A DNA stretch of 42,587 nucleotides, taken from NCBI GenBank assembly GCA_919902445.1, contig CAKKQZ010000042.1, positions 6,307 through 48,893 on the forward strand, read 5' to 3'. The position numbers and the translations under genes are program-made. The number at the start of each line of letters is the position of its first letter. Position 1 is the first letter of the stretch. The notes under the pieces were generated by a model that saw nothing but the letters and a program-made list of their open reading frames with translations, did not search any database and was not told the DNA's origin. Below are positions 17,428 through 25,767 of this stretch, piece after piece. The DNA is from Omnitrophica bacterium GWA2_41_15 (GTDB taxonomy: Bacteria; Omnitrophota; Gorgyraeia; Gygaellales; Profunditerraquicolaceae).

Positions 17428-17493
17428 ATTCTCCTCCTTGTCTACGAAGACAACACCCGCGCAATTCTTTTAAGCGCGGGGTGTCTTATTGAT

Positions 17494-17571
17494 TAGGGAC
17501 GTTTCTCAAGCTGAATATAAACTGTCCCCGTGTAGGGGACACCTTATAGCTAAGTTAAGAAACGTCCCTAA
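17494..17571. repeat. GGGACGTTTCT palindrome, copy 1 (inverted orientation)
   Basis: A 78-bp imperfect palindrome from TTAGGGACGTTTCT to GTCCCTAA with inner arms around GTCCCCGTGTAGGGGAC. The GAATATAA side is on the left, opposite to the copies at 25691, 34272, 36423 and 38475. It begins about 65 bp upstream of the L27-like start and ends 4 bp before the nuclease stop. Confidence 0.92.
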
Positions 17572-17575
17572 ATAT

Positions 17576-18970
17576 TTAATCAAGTAAGACCTCTTCGTCC
17601 TTTACCGGCATATGGACATTTAAGCCCTTATGGGTAAGCATATCGAATAATGCCTGCGATTGTTCCAGGTCGCCATGCACCAGGAATATGCGTTTTAAGG
17701 GAAGGCACTCTGAGACAAAATTCCAAAGCTCATCTTTGTCCGCATGCCCGGAAAAAGCGTTTATAACCACAACCTGCGCATTAAGCTCATATTCCACTCC
17801 GAATATCCTGACGAAGCGCACTTTGTCGACTATCCTTTTACCCAAAGTATCAGGCGCCATGTAGCCTACGAGAAGTATTGTATTCCTGCTATCTCCGATA
17901 TTATTTATAAGATGGTGCAGGATCCTTCCGGATTCGCACATTCCGCTGCCTGAAATAATAACCATCGGCCGCTTATCGTTATTCAGCGCCTTGGACTCTT
18001 TCTGGTCGCGAATGTAACGAAGGCTTAAGAACCCAAAAGGGTTTTTGCCTCCACTGATAGCCTCGCGGGTTTCTTTATCCATATAATCCGGATGAGATTG
18101 AAATACCTCTGTTATGTCTGTGGCTAAAGGGCTATCGACATATATAGGGATAGAGGGTATTGCTTTTTCTTTCAGGAGTTCGTTTAAAAAATATACTACC
18201 TCCTGCGCGCGTTCAAGCGTAAATGAAGGGATAAGTATCTTGCCTTTTCGCTCAACTGTCTGGTTTATGGCTTCCTTCAATTTCACTTTTGCATCTTCAA
18301 TAGGCGCATGCTGCCTTCCGCCATAAGTGCTCTCTAAAATCAAGTAATCAAGGCCCTTGATAAACGTAGGGTCATTAAGTATGGGGAGCCCTTTTCTTCC
18401 CAGGTCAACAGCATACCCTAAACGTATTGATTTCGCATTGTCCTTTATATCAAGAACAACTATTGCCGAGCCTAAAATATGCCCGGCATCGAAAAGTGTG
18501 GCAAAAATATTACTGGCAACGCATATTTTCTGCTTGTAAGATACTGGGTGTATCTTTTTTGCTGCCTTACTCGCTTCTTTCTGCGTGTATAGCGCATTTC
18601 TTAACGGCAGGGCTAATCTTCTATTTATTTTATTAACGTACCGGACATCTTCTTCCTGAATCTTGCCTGAATCCCCGAGCATTAACTTGCATAGGTCCTT
18701 GGTAGCAGAGGTTGCGTAAATTTTTCCGCGGAAGCCTTTTTTGAATAAAATGGGAAGGTTCCCGCAATGGTCCATATGCGCATGGGATAATAAAAGTGAG
18801 TTTACAGTGCGGACGTTATAATGAAAATTCGTGTTGGCCTGATAGGATTCATCGCGGTGGCCCTGAAACATCCCTACATCAAGAAGGACTCTTGATTTAT
18901 CCTGAGAGATAAGGTGGCTTGAGCCTGTGACTGTGCGGACACCGCCTAAGAATTTTAAACTTATTGGCAT
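17576..18970 (-). CDS. MBL-fold beta-CASP RNA-processing nuclease
   Basis: A 464-aa metallo-beta-lactamase/beta-CASP protein related to CPSF73/Ysh1. The zinc motif HAHMDHCG lies near residues 62-69, an early LLDVGMFQG supplies the first strand, GHILGSA near 163 and LESTYG near 212-217 match motifs 3 and 4, and SGSGMCESGRI near 340 with FSGHADKDEL near 405 match the beta-CASP motifs. Such proteins cleave RNA endonucleolytically or degrade it; DNA substrates are less likely here. Its ATG directly follows the TVP38 stop codon. The lack of a KH or other RNA-binding domain suggests the short bacterial type. Confidence 0.88.
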   Translation of the reverse strand: MPISLKFLGGVRTVTGSSHLISQDKSRVLLDVGMFQGHRDESYQANTNFHYNVRTVNSLLLSHAHMDHCGNLPILFKKGFRGKIYATSATKDLCKLMLGDSGKIQEEDVRYVNKINRRLALPLRNALYTQKEASKAAKKIHPVSYKQKICVASNIFATLFDAGHILGSAIVVLDIKDNAKSIRLGYAVDLGRKGLPILNDPTFIKGLDYLILESTYGGRQHAPIEDAKVKLKEAINQTVERKGKILIPSFTLERAQEVVYFLNELLKEKAIPSIPIYVDSPLATDITEVFQSHPDYMDKETREAISGGKNPFGFLSLRYIRDQKESKALNNDKRPMVIISGSGMCESGRILHHLINNIGDSRNTILLVGYMAPDTLGKRIVDKVRFVRIFGVEYELNAQVVVINAFSGHADKDELWNFVSECLPLKRIFLVHGDLEQSQALFDMLTHKGLNVHMPVKDEEVLLD

Positions 18971-19648
18971 TTAGTCCTTCTCTTCTATTTTTAAAACAGC
19001 TAAAATTATTAACAATAAGTACACCAAGCTAAAAAGCAAAAGGGTATTATTATGAAGGAAGTATTCAACCAAGGCTGAAGGATTGTTGATTATATTCTTG
19101 CCTACCCCGTAGAGTATATACTGTATCCAAAACATCTTAACCGGCGAACCAATAACAACCGCTCCTAAGTATTTACGAAAACCGATTCCTGTAAGGCCGG
19201 CTCCCAAATCCAGGAACCTATACGGTATAAGCGGGGCTGCCCTGAATATAAAAAGCCAGAAAAAATTTATCCTGCCAAGTTTTTCATCCAAATGTTTATA
19301 TTTTTCAGGGATGTTCTTTTCTACGTATGTCCTTCCAAAGCGCCGGGCAATGTGGAATAATATGCTTGCGTTTATTACTTCCGCTATGCATATAAATAAT
19401 GTACTAAGGCCGGCGCCAAATAAAACCGCCCCTGAAAGCCAGAATACATCTTTTGAGAAAAATATAAAAAAGGTGATGATTACATAAAGCAGGATATACA
19501 ATATACTGCTGTAAACCAGCGGGTATGTTTTTAATGATTTCTCTATTGCCTGGGTATCAAACGTTAGAAACCTTCCAAAATACCAGAGGGATGCTATAAC
19601 CAGCACTAATGCTAAAAATTCAACCTCGTGTTTTTCTCTTTTATTCAT
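18971..19648 (-). CDS. TVP38/TMEM64 (DedA-like) membrane protein
   Basis: A 225-aa integral membrane protein with hydrophobic segments near residues 10-27, 45-65, 70-95, 130-155 and 190-215. The segment FRAAPLIPYRFLDLGAGLTGI near 134-154 is the SNARE-associated/VTT domain motif. Family members are proposed lipid scramblases or phospholipid transport proteins in the inner membrane. The start is 3 bp after carB and the stop touches the nuclease start, placing it in the same operon by position only. Confidence 0.85.
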   Translation of the reverse strand: MNKREKHEVEFLALVLVIASLWYFGRFLTFDTQAIEKSLKTYPLVYSSILYILLYVIITFFIFFSKDVFWLSGAVLFGAGLSTLFICIAEVINASILFHIARRFGRTYVEKNIPEKYKHLDEKLGRINFFWLFIFRAAPLIPYRFLDLGAGLTGIGFRKYLGAVVIGSPVKMFWIQYILYGVGKNIINNPSALVEYFLHNNTLLLFSLVYLLLIILAVLKIEEKD

Positions 19649-19651
19649 GGA

Positions 19652-21313
19652 TTATTTGTCGTAGGTAGAATAATAGTACGGAGTAAAAGCCTGGAATTCT
19701 GCGGCACAGGTATCTACGAGTTTAAAGGCGGGCTCTAAGTTAAATGATTTCCTTAAGTTGCGGACTTCCTCTTCTTTTTTACCTAACAATTTAGCGAGTT
19801 GCCTGTCGCTGAAACCGAATTCTTTTGCGTTTGTTAACAGTTCCTTTGTCAGGTTATTTTTATTTCTCACGATATCCTTCTCTAAGGTAATAATTTCTCG
19901 GATATTGTGCAGGAACCAGCGGTCTATTTTAGTGAGTTCGTATATTTTATCCAGGGTAATACCCGCCCTCAATGCGTCCCCTATATAAAAAATCCTCTCG
20001 GCGTTAGGGACCCTTAATTTCTGGTAAATCTTATCCAGGGTGCCGTTATCCGCGTTTATTTTTGTCAAGTCGTCAAAGAGCGAACTCTCAAGGCCATATT
20101 TTTTTATCTCGAGCGACCGCAGGCCCTTTTGGAGGGCTTCTTTAAAAGTCCTGCCTATTGACATTGCCTCACCGATGGATTTCATGGAAACTGTCAAGGT
20201 AGGGTCCGCTGATGGAAATTTCTCAAAGGTAAAACGCGGGATCTTTACCACGCAGTAATCAATTGACGGCTCAAAACAGGCGGGTGTTTCTTTAGTAATA
20301 TCATTGGGTATTTCATCCAGGGTATATCCTACGGCTAATTTTGCCGCGATTTTTGCGATAGGAAAACCTGTTGCCTTGGATGCTAAAGCCGAGCTTCTGG
20401 AAACCCTCGGGTTCATTTCAATAATAACCATCCGCCCGTTTTCAGGGTTCACGGCAAATTGTATATTGGAGCCCCCTGTCTCAACCCCTATTTCCCTGAT
20501 GCAGGCAACGCTAGCGTCCCTCATCTTCTGGTATTCCTTGTCAGTCAAAGTCTGGATAGGCGCAACAGTAATACTGTCTCCGGTATGAATCCCCATCGGA
20601 TCAAAATTCTCAATGGAGCAGATTATAACCACATTGTCTTTTAGGTCCCGCATTACCTCTAACTCAAATTCCTTCCATCCGATTACCGATTCCTCGATTA
20701 AGACCTCGCTAATCATACTGGATTCTAGGCCCCGCTTAGCTTGGCCTTTGAACTCTTCTATATTGTAAGCAACGCTCCCCCCTGTTCCTCCGAGCGTAAA
20801 ACTCGGCCGGATAATTACAGGAAAACCTATTTTTTTAGCGGCCTCTTCTGCTTCTTTGAGGTTATATGCCTTTGAGCTTTTAGGAAGGTCCAGGCCGATT
20901 TTACTCATTGCCTCCTTAAACAAATACCTGTCTTCACCCTTCTTGATCGCCTTTATATTTGCCCCGATAGTCTCTACTTTATATTTCTTTAGTATGCCTT
21001 TTTCCGCCAAATCCACAGCCGCATTTAAAGCGGTCTGGCCCCCTAATGTAGGAAGAAGGGCATCTGGCCTTTCTTTGGCGATTATCTTTTCAATTGTTTC
21101 TGTGGTTATCGGCTCGATATATGTGCTGTCGGCTAACTGGGGATCAGTCATAATGGTCGCGGGATTTGAATTCACTAAAACCACTTTAAAACCCTCCTGC
21201 CTTAATACCTTGCAGGCCTGGGTTCCTGAATAATCGAATTCGCAGGCCTGGCTTATTACAATAGGGCCTGAGCCGATAATTAATATTTTTTTAATATCAG
21301 TTCTTTTAGGCAC
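19652..21313 (-). CDS. carB: Carbamoyl-phosphate synthase large subunit, N-terminal half only
   Basis: 553 aa covering the carboxyphosphate synthetase domain and the oligomerisation domain. It has [23 protein letters not shown] near residues 8-30, the ATP-grasp segment [16 protein letters not shown] near 170-185 and [18 protein letters not shown] near 300. It stops at YYYSTYDK, exactly where normal CarB (about 1070 aa) enters its carbamate-phosphorylating half. That half is absent downstream: the next gene is TVP38, 3 bp away. A split carB, with the second half elsewhere, is known in some thermophiles and archaea; truncation is the alternative. It overlaps carA by 8 bp. Confidence 0.9.
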   Translation of the reverse strand: MPKRTDIKKILIIGSGPIVISQACEFDYSGTQACKVLRQEGFKVVLVNSNPATIMTDPQLADSTYIEPITTETIEKIIAKERPDALLPTLGGQTALNAAVDLAEKGILKKYKVETIGANIKAIKKGEDRYLFKEAMSKIGLDLPKSSKAYNLKEAEEAAKKIGFPVIIRPSFTLGGTGGSVAYNIEEFKGQAKRGLESSMISEVLIEESVIGWKEFELEVMRDLKDNVVIICSIENFDPMGIHTGDSITVAPIQTLTDKEYQKMRDASVACIREIGVETGGSNIQFAVNPENGRMVIIEMNPRVSRSSALASKATGFPIAKIAAKLAVGYTLDEIPNDITKETPACFEPSIDYCVVKIPRFTFEKFPSADPTLTVSMKSIGEAMSIGRTFKEALQKGLRSLEIKKYGLESSLFDDLTKINADNGTLDKIYQKLRVPNAERIFYIGDALRAGITLDKIYELTKIDRWFLHNIREIITLEKDIVRNKNNLTKELLTNAKEFGFSDRQLAKLLGKKEEEVRNLRKSFNLEPAFKLVDTCAAEFQAFTPYYYSTYDK

Positions 21314-22388
21314 TCAGTGCCTCCATTAAATGGACAAAATTTTTGAATAAATAATCTGCGTCGTGCGGCCCGGGGGATGCCTCCGGATGAAACTGCACTG
21401 AGAATATGGGAAGTCTCTTATGCCTCATCCCTTCCAGTGTTTTATCATTTAAATTAATATGTGTAATCTCTACGTCTTTTTTATTTAAAGTGTCTATATC
21501 AACGCAGAACCCGTGGTTTTGAACTGTGATTGAAACCTTGCCTGTTTTTAGGTCCTTGACCGGCTGGTTTGCTCCGTGGTGCCCGAATTTCAATTTGTAA
21601 GTCTTGGCGCCTAATGCCTGTCCGAGCATCTGATGGCCCAAACATATCCCGAATATGGGAAGCTCCTCTAATAATTCCCTTACAGTTTCAACTATGTACG
21701 GCAGTGCTGCCGGGTCTCCGGGGCCGTTAGAAAGCAGGAGCCCGTCAGGTTCCATATCCAGTATCTGGGAGCTTGAGGTATCTGCCGGCACAACCGTAAC
21801 CTTACAGTCGTTTCGCGCAAGCATTCTTAATATATTGAATTTTATACCGCAGTCAATGGCAACCACCTTGTATTTACCGATCCTGTTCCATTCATACGGC
21901 TTATCGCAGACAACCTCTTTAACTAAATCCCTGCCGATTAATCCCGGAGATTCTTTAGCTTTCTTTACCAGATTTTTTTCATCCGGATCCTGCGTAGATA
22001 AAACCGCTTTCATTGCGCCCTGCTGCCTTATATGTAAAGTTAATTCCCGCGTATCTATCCCTTCAATTCCGATAATATTATTTTCTTTCAGATAATCTCC
22101 GAGGGACTGCTGCGAGCGCCAGTTACTTGCGATTTTGCTGTATTCCTTTACTACAAACCCTTCAACAAAGGGCTTACAGGATTCCACATCATCCGCATTG
22201 ACCCCGTAATTGCCTATCAGAGGGTAAGTCATCGTAACAATCTGGCCCTTATATGATGGGTCAGTAAGTATCTCCTGATAGCCGGTCATACTGGTATTAA
22301 AAACTACTTCCCCCGCTCTTTCACCTTGGGCGCCAAAAGGCCTACCCTTAAAAACTTTCCCGTCTTCTAAGGCTAATATTGCATTCAT
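21306..22388 (-). CDS. carA: Carbamoyl-phosphate synthase small (glutaminase) subunit
   Basis: Hydrolyses glutamine and passes ammonia to CarB for carbamoyl phosphate, used for pyrimidines and arginine. The 360-aa protein has the N-terminal CPSase small domain ([17 protein letters not shown] near residues 30-46) and a C-terminal class I amidotransferase with the catalytic cysteine in [10 protein letters not shown] near 242-251 and the HPEASPGP histidine near 336. The ATG follows an AT-rich sequence with only a weak ribosome-binding site, and a palindromic repeat lies 9 bp upstream. It overlaps carB by 8 bp. Confidence 0.97.
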   Translation of the reverse strand: MNAILALEDGKVFKGRPFGAQGERAGEVVFNTSMTGYQEILTDPSYKGQIVTMTYPLIGNYGVNADDVESCKPFVEGFVVKEYSKIASNWRSQQSLGDYLKENNIIGIEGIDTRELTLHIRQQGAMKAVLSTQDPDEKNLVKKAKESPGLIGRDLVKEVVCDKPYEWNRIGKYKVVAIDCGIKFNILRMLARNDCKVTVVPADTSSSQILDMEPDGLLLSNGPGDPAALPYIVETVRELLEELPIFGICLGHQMLGQALGAKTYKLKFGHHGANQPVKDLKTGKVSITVQNHGFCVDIDTLNKKDVEITHINLNDKTLEGMRHKRLPIFSVQFHPEASPGPHDADYLFKNFVHLMEALSA

Positions 22389-22396
22389 ACTATCTT

Positions 22397-22496
22397 TTAA
22401 TTAGGGACAGCGACTATTTTTTCCCTATTTATCTTAATTAGGGACAGCGACTATTTTTTCCCTATTTATCGGCAGAAAAAATAGTCGCTGTCCCTA
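22397..22496. repeat. GACAGCGACTATTTTTTC palindrome with tandem duplicated left arm
   Basis: The 21-bp arms AGGGACAGCGACTATTTTTTC (from 22440) and GAAAAAATAGTCGCTGTCCCT (ending 22495) form a hairpin. The left arm and its flank are repeated once more from 22397, with a 37-bp period. The same palindrome occurs at 30350-30406. Here it fills the carA-pyrG gap and supplies the pyrG TAG stop. Confidence 0.92.
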
Positions 22497-24098
22497 ATTC
22501 CTAATTTTTAATGCCGCGCGTATAAAGCCTTCAAATAAAGGATGCGCCTTATCCGGTTTGGATTTAAACTCCGGATGGAACTGTACGGCAATAAAAAAGG
22601 TGTGGTTTTTTAACTCTACTATCTCAACCAGGTTATTTTTAGGATATATGCCTGAAAAGGCCATGCCTTTTTTCTCCAGTAATTTTTTATATTTATTATT
22701 AAACTCGTACCTGTGGCGGTGCCTTTCATATACCAGGCCCTTTTTGTATAACGCGCGCGCCTTTGTTCCTTTTTTGACTTTACACACACAAGAGCCCAAC
22801 CGCATTGTGCCGCCCATGTCTTTAATCTTCTTTTGCTCTTCCAGTAAGCTGATTACCGGATACGGCGCCTTTTTATTAAATTCGGTAGAGTTTGCATTCT
22901 TTAAACCGCATGCGTTACGGCTAAACTCAATAATCGCACACTGCATACCCAGGCAAAGCCCGAGAAAAGGAATATCATTCTCCCTGGCATATCTTATTGC
23001 CGCTATTTTTCCTTCTATTCCCCGGTAACCAAACCCGCCGGGAACAAGCACGCCAGAGACATCTTTTAAGAATTCCTGCGGCCCAAATTTCTCTATTTCC
23101 TCTGAATCCACTCTTTTTATTTCCACTTTACTATCATTGGCTATGCCGCTGTGGATGAGCGCCTCGTACACTGATTTGTAAGCATCCTGCAGACCGATGT
23201 ATTTACCGACGAAGGCGATCTTTACCTTATGCTTAGGATTAAGCGCCCTGTCCACAACATTTTTCTTCCACTCCTTTAAATCAAAAACATTACAGGTTAT
23301 CTTAAAATGCCTTAAAAGTATTTTATCCAATCCCTGCCCTTTAAAGACTAAAGGTATCTCATAAATAGAATCTACATCCTTGGCTTCTATTACGGCTTCT
23401 TTTTTGATATTGCAAAACAATGAGATTTTTTCCTTTACTTCATCTGATAAAGACTTTTCAGTACGGCATATCAATACATCCGGCTGAATACCGATTTCGC
23501 GCAAAGTCCCTACGCTATGCTGCGTGGGCTTTGTCTTGATTTCTCCCGCCACCTTTATATATGGGACTAATGTCAGATGGATATAGAGGACATTTTCATA
23601 ACCCATATCCAGCCTGAATTGCCTGGCAGCCTCTAAAAAGGGGAGACTCTCAATATCGCCTACAGTGCCGCCTATCTCAATAATAACAACCTGGGCTAAA
23701 GAAACAGAAGCTACTTTTTTAATACGGTCTTTTATCTCATTAGTAATATGAGGAATTACCTGTATGGTCTTGCCTAAATAATCCCCGCGCCTTTCGCGTG
23801 AAATTACGGCATTATAAACCTGGCCTGTCGTAGCATTATTAAACTTTGTCATCTCTGCATTGGTAAATCTTTCGTAATGGCCAAGGTCTAAGTCCGTTTC
23901 AGCTCCGTCTTCGGTAACATAGACTTCCCCGTGCTGATAGGGGTTCATTGTCCCGGGATCAACATTGATATAGGGATCGAGTTTCATCAATGTTACTTTT
24001 ATCCCGCGCGATTCAAGTATCTTGCCGATAGAAGCGCTGGCAATCCCCTTGCCTAAACTTGATATAACCCCTCCGGTTATGAAAATATATTTAGCCAT
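22494..24098 (-). CDS. pyrG: CTP synthase
   Basis: Converts UTP to CTP using glutamine and ATP. The 534-aa protein opens with the synthase motif [16 protein letters not shown], followed by [21 protein letters not shown] near 41-61. The amidotransferase half carries GLCLGMQ near residue 378 with the nucleophilic Cys and a final FHPEFKSKP histidine/glutamate motif near 511. It has its own promoter and a hairpin leader. Its last codons KIRN run into a TAG that is part of a GGGAC palindrome. carA and carB follow on the same strand. Confidence 0.98.
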   Translation of the reverse strand: MAKYIFITGGVISSLGKGIASASIGKILESRGIKVTLMKLDPYINVDPGTMNPYQHGEVYVTEDGAETDLDLGHYERFTNAEMTKFNNATTGQVYNAVISRERRGDYLGKTIQVIPHITNEIKDRIKKVASVSLAQVVIIEIGGTVGDIESLPFLEAARQFRLDMGYENVLYIHLTLVPYIKVAGEIKTKPTQHSVGTLREIGIQPDVLICRTEKSLSDEVKEKISLFCNIKKEAVIEAKDVDSIYEIPLVFKGQGLDKILLRHFKITCNVFDLKEWKKNVVDRALNPKHKVKIAFVGKYIGLQDAYKSVYEALIHSGIANDSKVEIKRVDSEEIEKFGPQEFLKDVSGVLVPGGFGYRGIEGKIAAIRYARENDIPFLGLCLGMQCAIIEFSRNACGLKNANSTEFNKKAPYPVISLLEEQKKIKDMGGTMRLGSCVCKVKKGTKARALYKKGLVYERHRHRYEFNNKYKKLLEKKGMAFSGIYPKNNLVEIVELKNHTFFIAVQFHPEFKSKPDKAHPLFEGFIRAALKIRN

Positions 24099-24109
24099 AC
24101 CTTATGAAG

Positions 24110-24148
24110 AAGGCGTTTAGTGCCGATAATCCGGCCCACAAACGCCTT
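24110..24148 (-). promoter_or_regulatory. Hairpin in the pyrG leader
   Basis: AAGGCGTTT and AAACGCCTT close a stem that contains an inner GCCG/CGGC helix. It ends 11 nt before the pyrG ATG and no T-run follows on the coding strand, so it is not a terminator for pyrG. It lies next to the AAGG ribosome-binding sequence and could affect initiation. Confidence 0.5.
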
Positions 24149-24189
24149 TGTTTAAGCCAAACTAAAACATTAACTCTTAGCACTGGTTT

Positions 24190-24217
24190 AGTATAACATA
24201 TTTTCCTGATAAGTCAA
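24190..24217 (-). promoter_or_regulatory. Sigma-70-type promoter for pyrG
   Basis: TTGACT (24217-24212), a 16-bp spacer, TATACT (24195-24190). The start would lie near 24183, giving a leader of about 85 nt. It separates the pyrimidine genes from gltD. Confidence 0.75.
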
Positions 24218-24236
24218 TTTTTTTATGGTTTGAGAA

Positions 24237-25676
24237 TTACGGCAGGTTAGTTTCACCCATTAGGTACTTGTCGATATGATGCGCTGTGCTGCGGCCCTCT
24301 GAGATGGCCCAGACGATTAAGGATTGGCCCCTGCGCATGTCTCCTGCGCAAAATACTCCTTTAACCGAAGTCATAAAGTTTTTGTCTGTCTTTACGTTAC
24401 CCCGCTGGTCTAAATCAAGCCGAAGCTCCTCAATCAAACCCTTCTTATCAGGATGTAGAAATCCTAAGGCAAGGATTACCAGATCCGCCTCAATTTCAAA
24501 TTCAGAGCCGGGGATTTCGCTCATTATAGGACAACCCTTACCAACTTTTGCGGGAAATCCTACTTTTACGCAGGAAAGCTTGCTAACCAATCCATCTTTC
24601 CCGATAAATTTCTTGGTCAGCACTGACCACTCGCGTTCGCCGCCTTCTTCATGACTGGTTGAACTCTTTAAAAGCATGGGGTATTTCGGCCAGGAAAAAT
24701 CTTTTGTCCGGCAGGTTGCAGGTATAGGCAATAGTTCTATCTGCACCACACAACTTGCTTTCTGCCTGTGCGCAATCCCTACGCAATCGGCTCCTGTATC
24801 TCCTCCGCCAATAACCACAACCTTTTTACCTTTTGCATCTATGATTTTTTCTGCGGGGATTTTTTCTCCGGCAACACTCTTATTTGACTGGATCAGGTAA
24901 TCCATGGCAAAATGTATGCCTTGTAAATGCCTCCCTTCGATATTTAAATCCCTCGGCACCCCTGAACCTCCAGCTAAACACACAGCATCAAATTTCTTTA
25001 ACAATCTTACTGCCGTATAACTTGCACCTATAAAAGTATTAGTGCAAAATTCTATCCCCTCACTTTTTAAAATCTTAAGCCGGCGGTCTAAAATCCATTT
25101 TTCAAGTTTAAAATCCGGAATTCCATAACGCAATATCCCGCCTATTTTATCATCCTTTTCAAAGAGCGTTACAGTATGTCCTGCCCTGTTTAACTGGTCC
25201 GCACAAGCCCAGCCAGCGGGGCCGGAACCCACAACAGCTATTTCCTCGCCGGTGCGTTTTTTAGGAGGCCGCGCTTTGATAAACCCTTTTTTAAAGGAAT
25301 GTTCTATAATCGCCAATTCATTTTCCCTGATTGTCACCGGGTCATCATTTATTCCCAGAACGCAAGCGTATTCGCAAGGGGCAGGACAAATCCTTCCGGT
25401 AACTTCTGGAAGATTATTGGTGGCATCGAGCAGCTGAAATGCCTTTTCCCAGTGTCCATGAAAGACCAGGTCATTCCACTCGGGGATATAGTTGCCTACC
25501 GGGCAGCCCCAGTGGCAAAAGGGCGTGCCGCAATCCATACAACGGGAGGCCTGCTCTTCGGAATGCTCTGCTTCCGGCACAAAACATATCTCGCGATAAT
25601 CCTTTACGCGTTCGCATACAGGCCTGTATTTTGCCGTCACCCGCTTGACTTTTAAAAAACCTCTAACATCGCCCAT
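24237..25676 (-). CDS. gltD: Glutamate synthase small (beta) subunit
   Basis: Passes electrons from NAD(P)H through FAD and Fe-S clusters to the GltB subunit. The 479-aa protein has the N-terminal cysteine set SRCMDCGTPFCHWGCP near residues 44-59 and CPAPCEYACV near 97-106 for Fe-S clusters. The FAD-binding VVGSGPAGWACADQL is near 148-162, the NADPH-site VIGGGDTGADCVG near 290-302, and the second FAD contact GVFCAGDMRRGQSLIVWA near the end. It follows gltB across a 77-bp palindrome. The start lacks a clear ribosome-binding site, perhaps because the repeat sits 14 bp upstream. Confidence 0.96.
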   Translation of the reverse strand: MGDVRGFLKVKRVTAKYRPVCERVKDYREICFVPEAEHSEEQASRCMDCGTPFCHWGCPVGNYIPEWNDLVFHGHWEKAFQLLDATNNLPEVTGRICPAPCEYACVLGINDDPVTIRENELAIIEHSFKKGFIKARPPKKRTGEEIAVVGSGPAGWACADQLNRAGHTVTLFEKDDKIGGILRYGIPDFKLEKWILDRRLKILKSEGIEFCTNTFIGASYTAVRLLKKFDAVCLAGGSGVPRDLNIEGRHLQGIHFAMDYLIQSNKSVAGEKIPAEKIIDAKGKKVVVIGGGDTGADCVGIAHRQKASCVVQIELLPIPATCRTKDFSWPKYPMLLKSSTSHEEGGEREWSVLTKKFIGKDGLVSKLSCVKVGFPAKVGKGCPIMSEIPGSEFEIEADLVILALGFLHPDKKGLIEELRLDLDQRGNVKTDKNFMTSVKGVFCAGDMRRGQSLIVWAISEGRSTAHHIDKYLMGETNLP

Positions 25677-25690
25677 TCTTATTTAGTATT

Positions 25691-25767
25691 TAGGGACGTT
25701 TCTTAAGTCAGCTATAAAGTGTCCCCGCATGGGGGACAGTTTATATTCAAGTTAAGAAACGTCCCTA
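25691..25767. repeat. GGGACGTTTCT palindrome, copy 2
   Basis: A 77-bp imperfect palindrome between gltB and gltD, TAGGGACGTTTCTTAAG to GTCCCTA with centre GTCCCCGCATGGGGGAC. It directly abuts the gltB TAA and adds an in-frame TAG after it. Confidence 0.93.

Noticed and set aside
19640-19660. Frameshift as the cause of the short carB
   Set aside because: The sequence after the stop is the start of an intact TVP38 gene; no second-half carB sequence follows in any frame.
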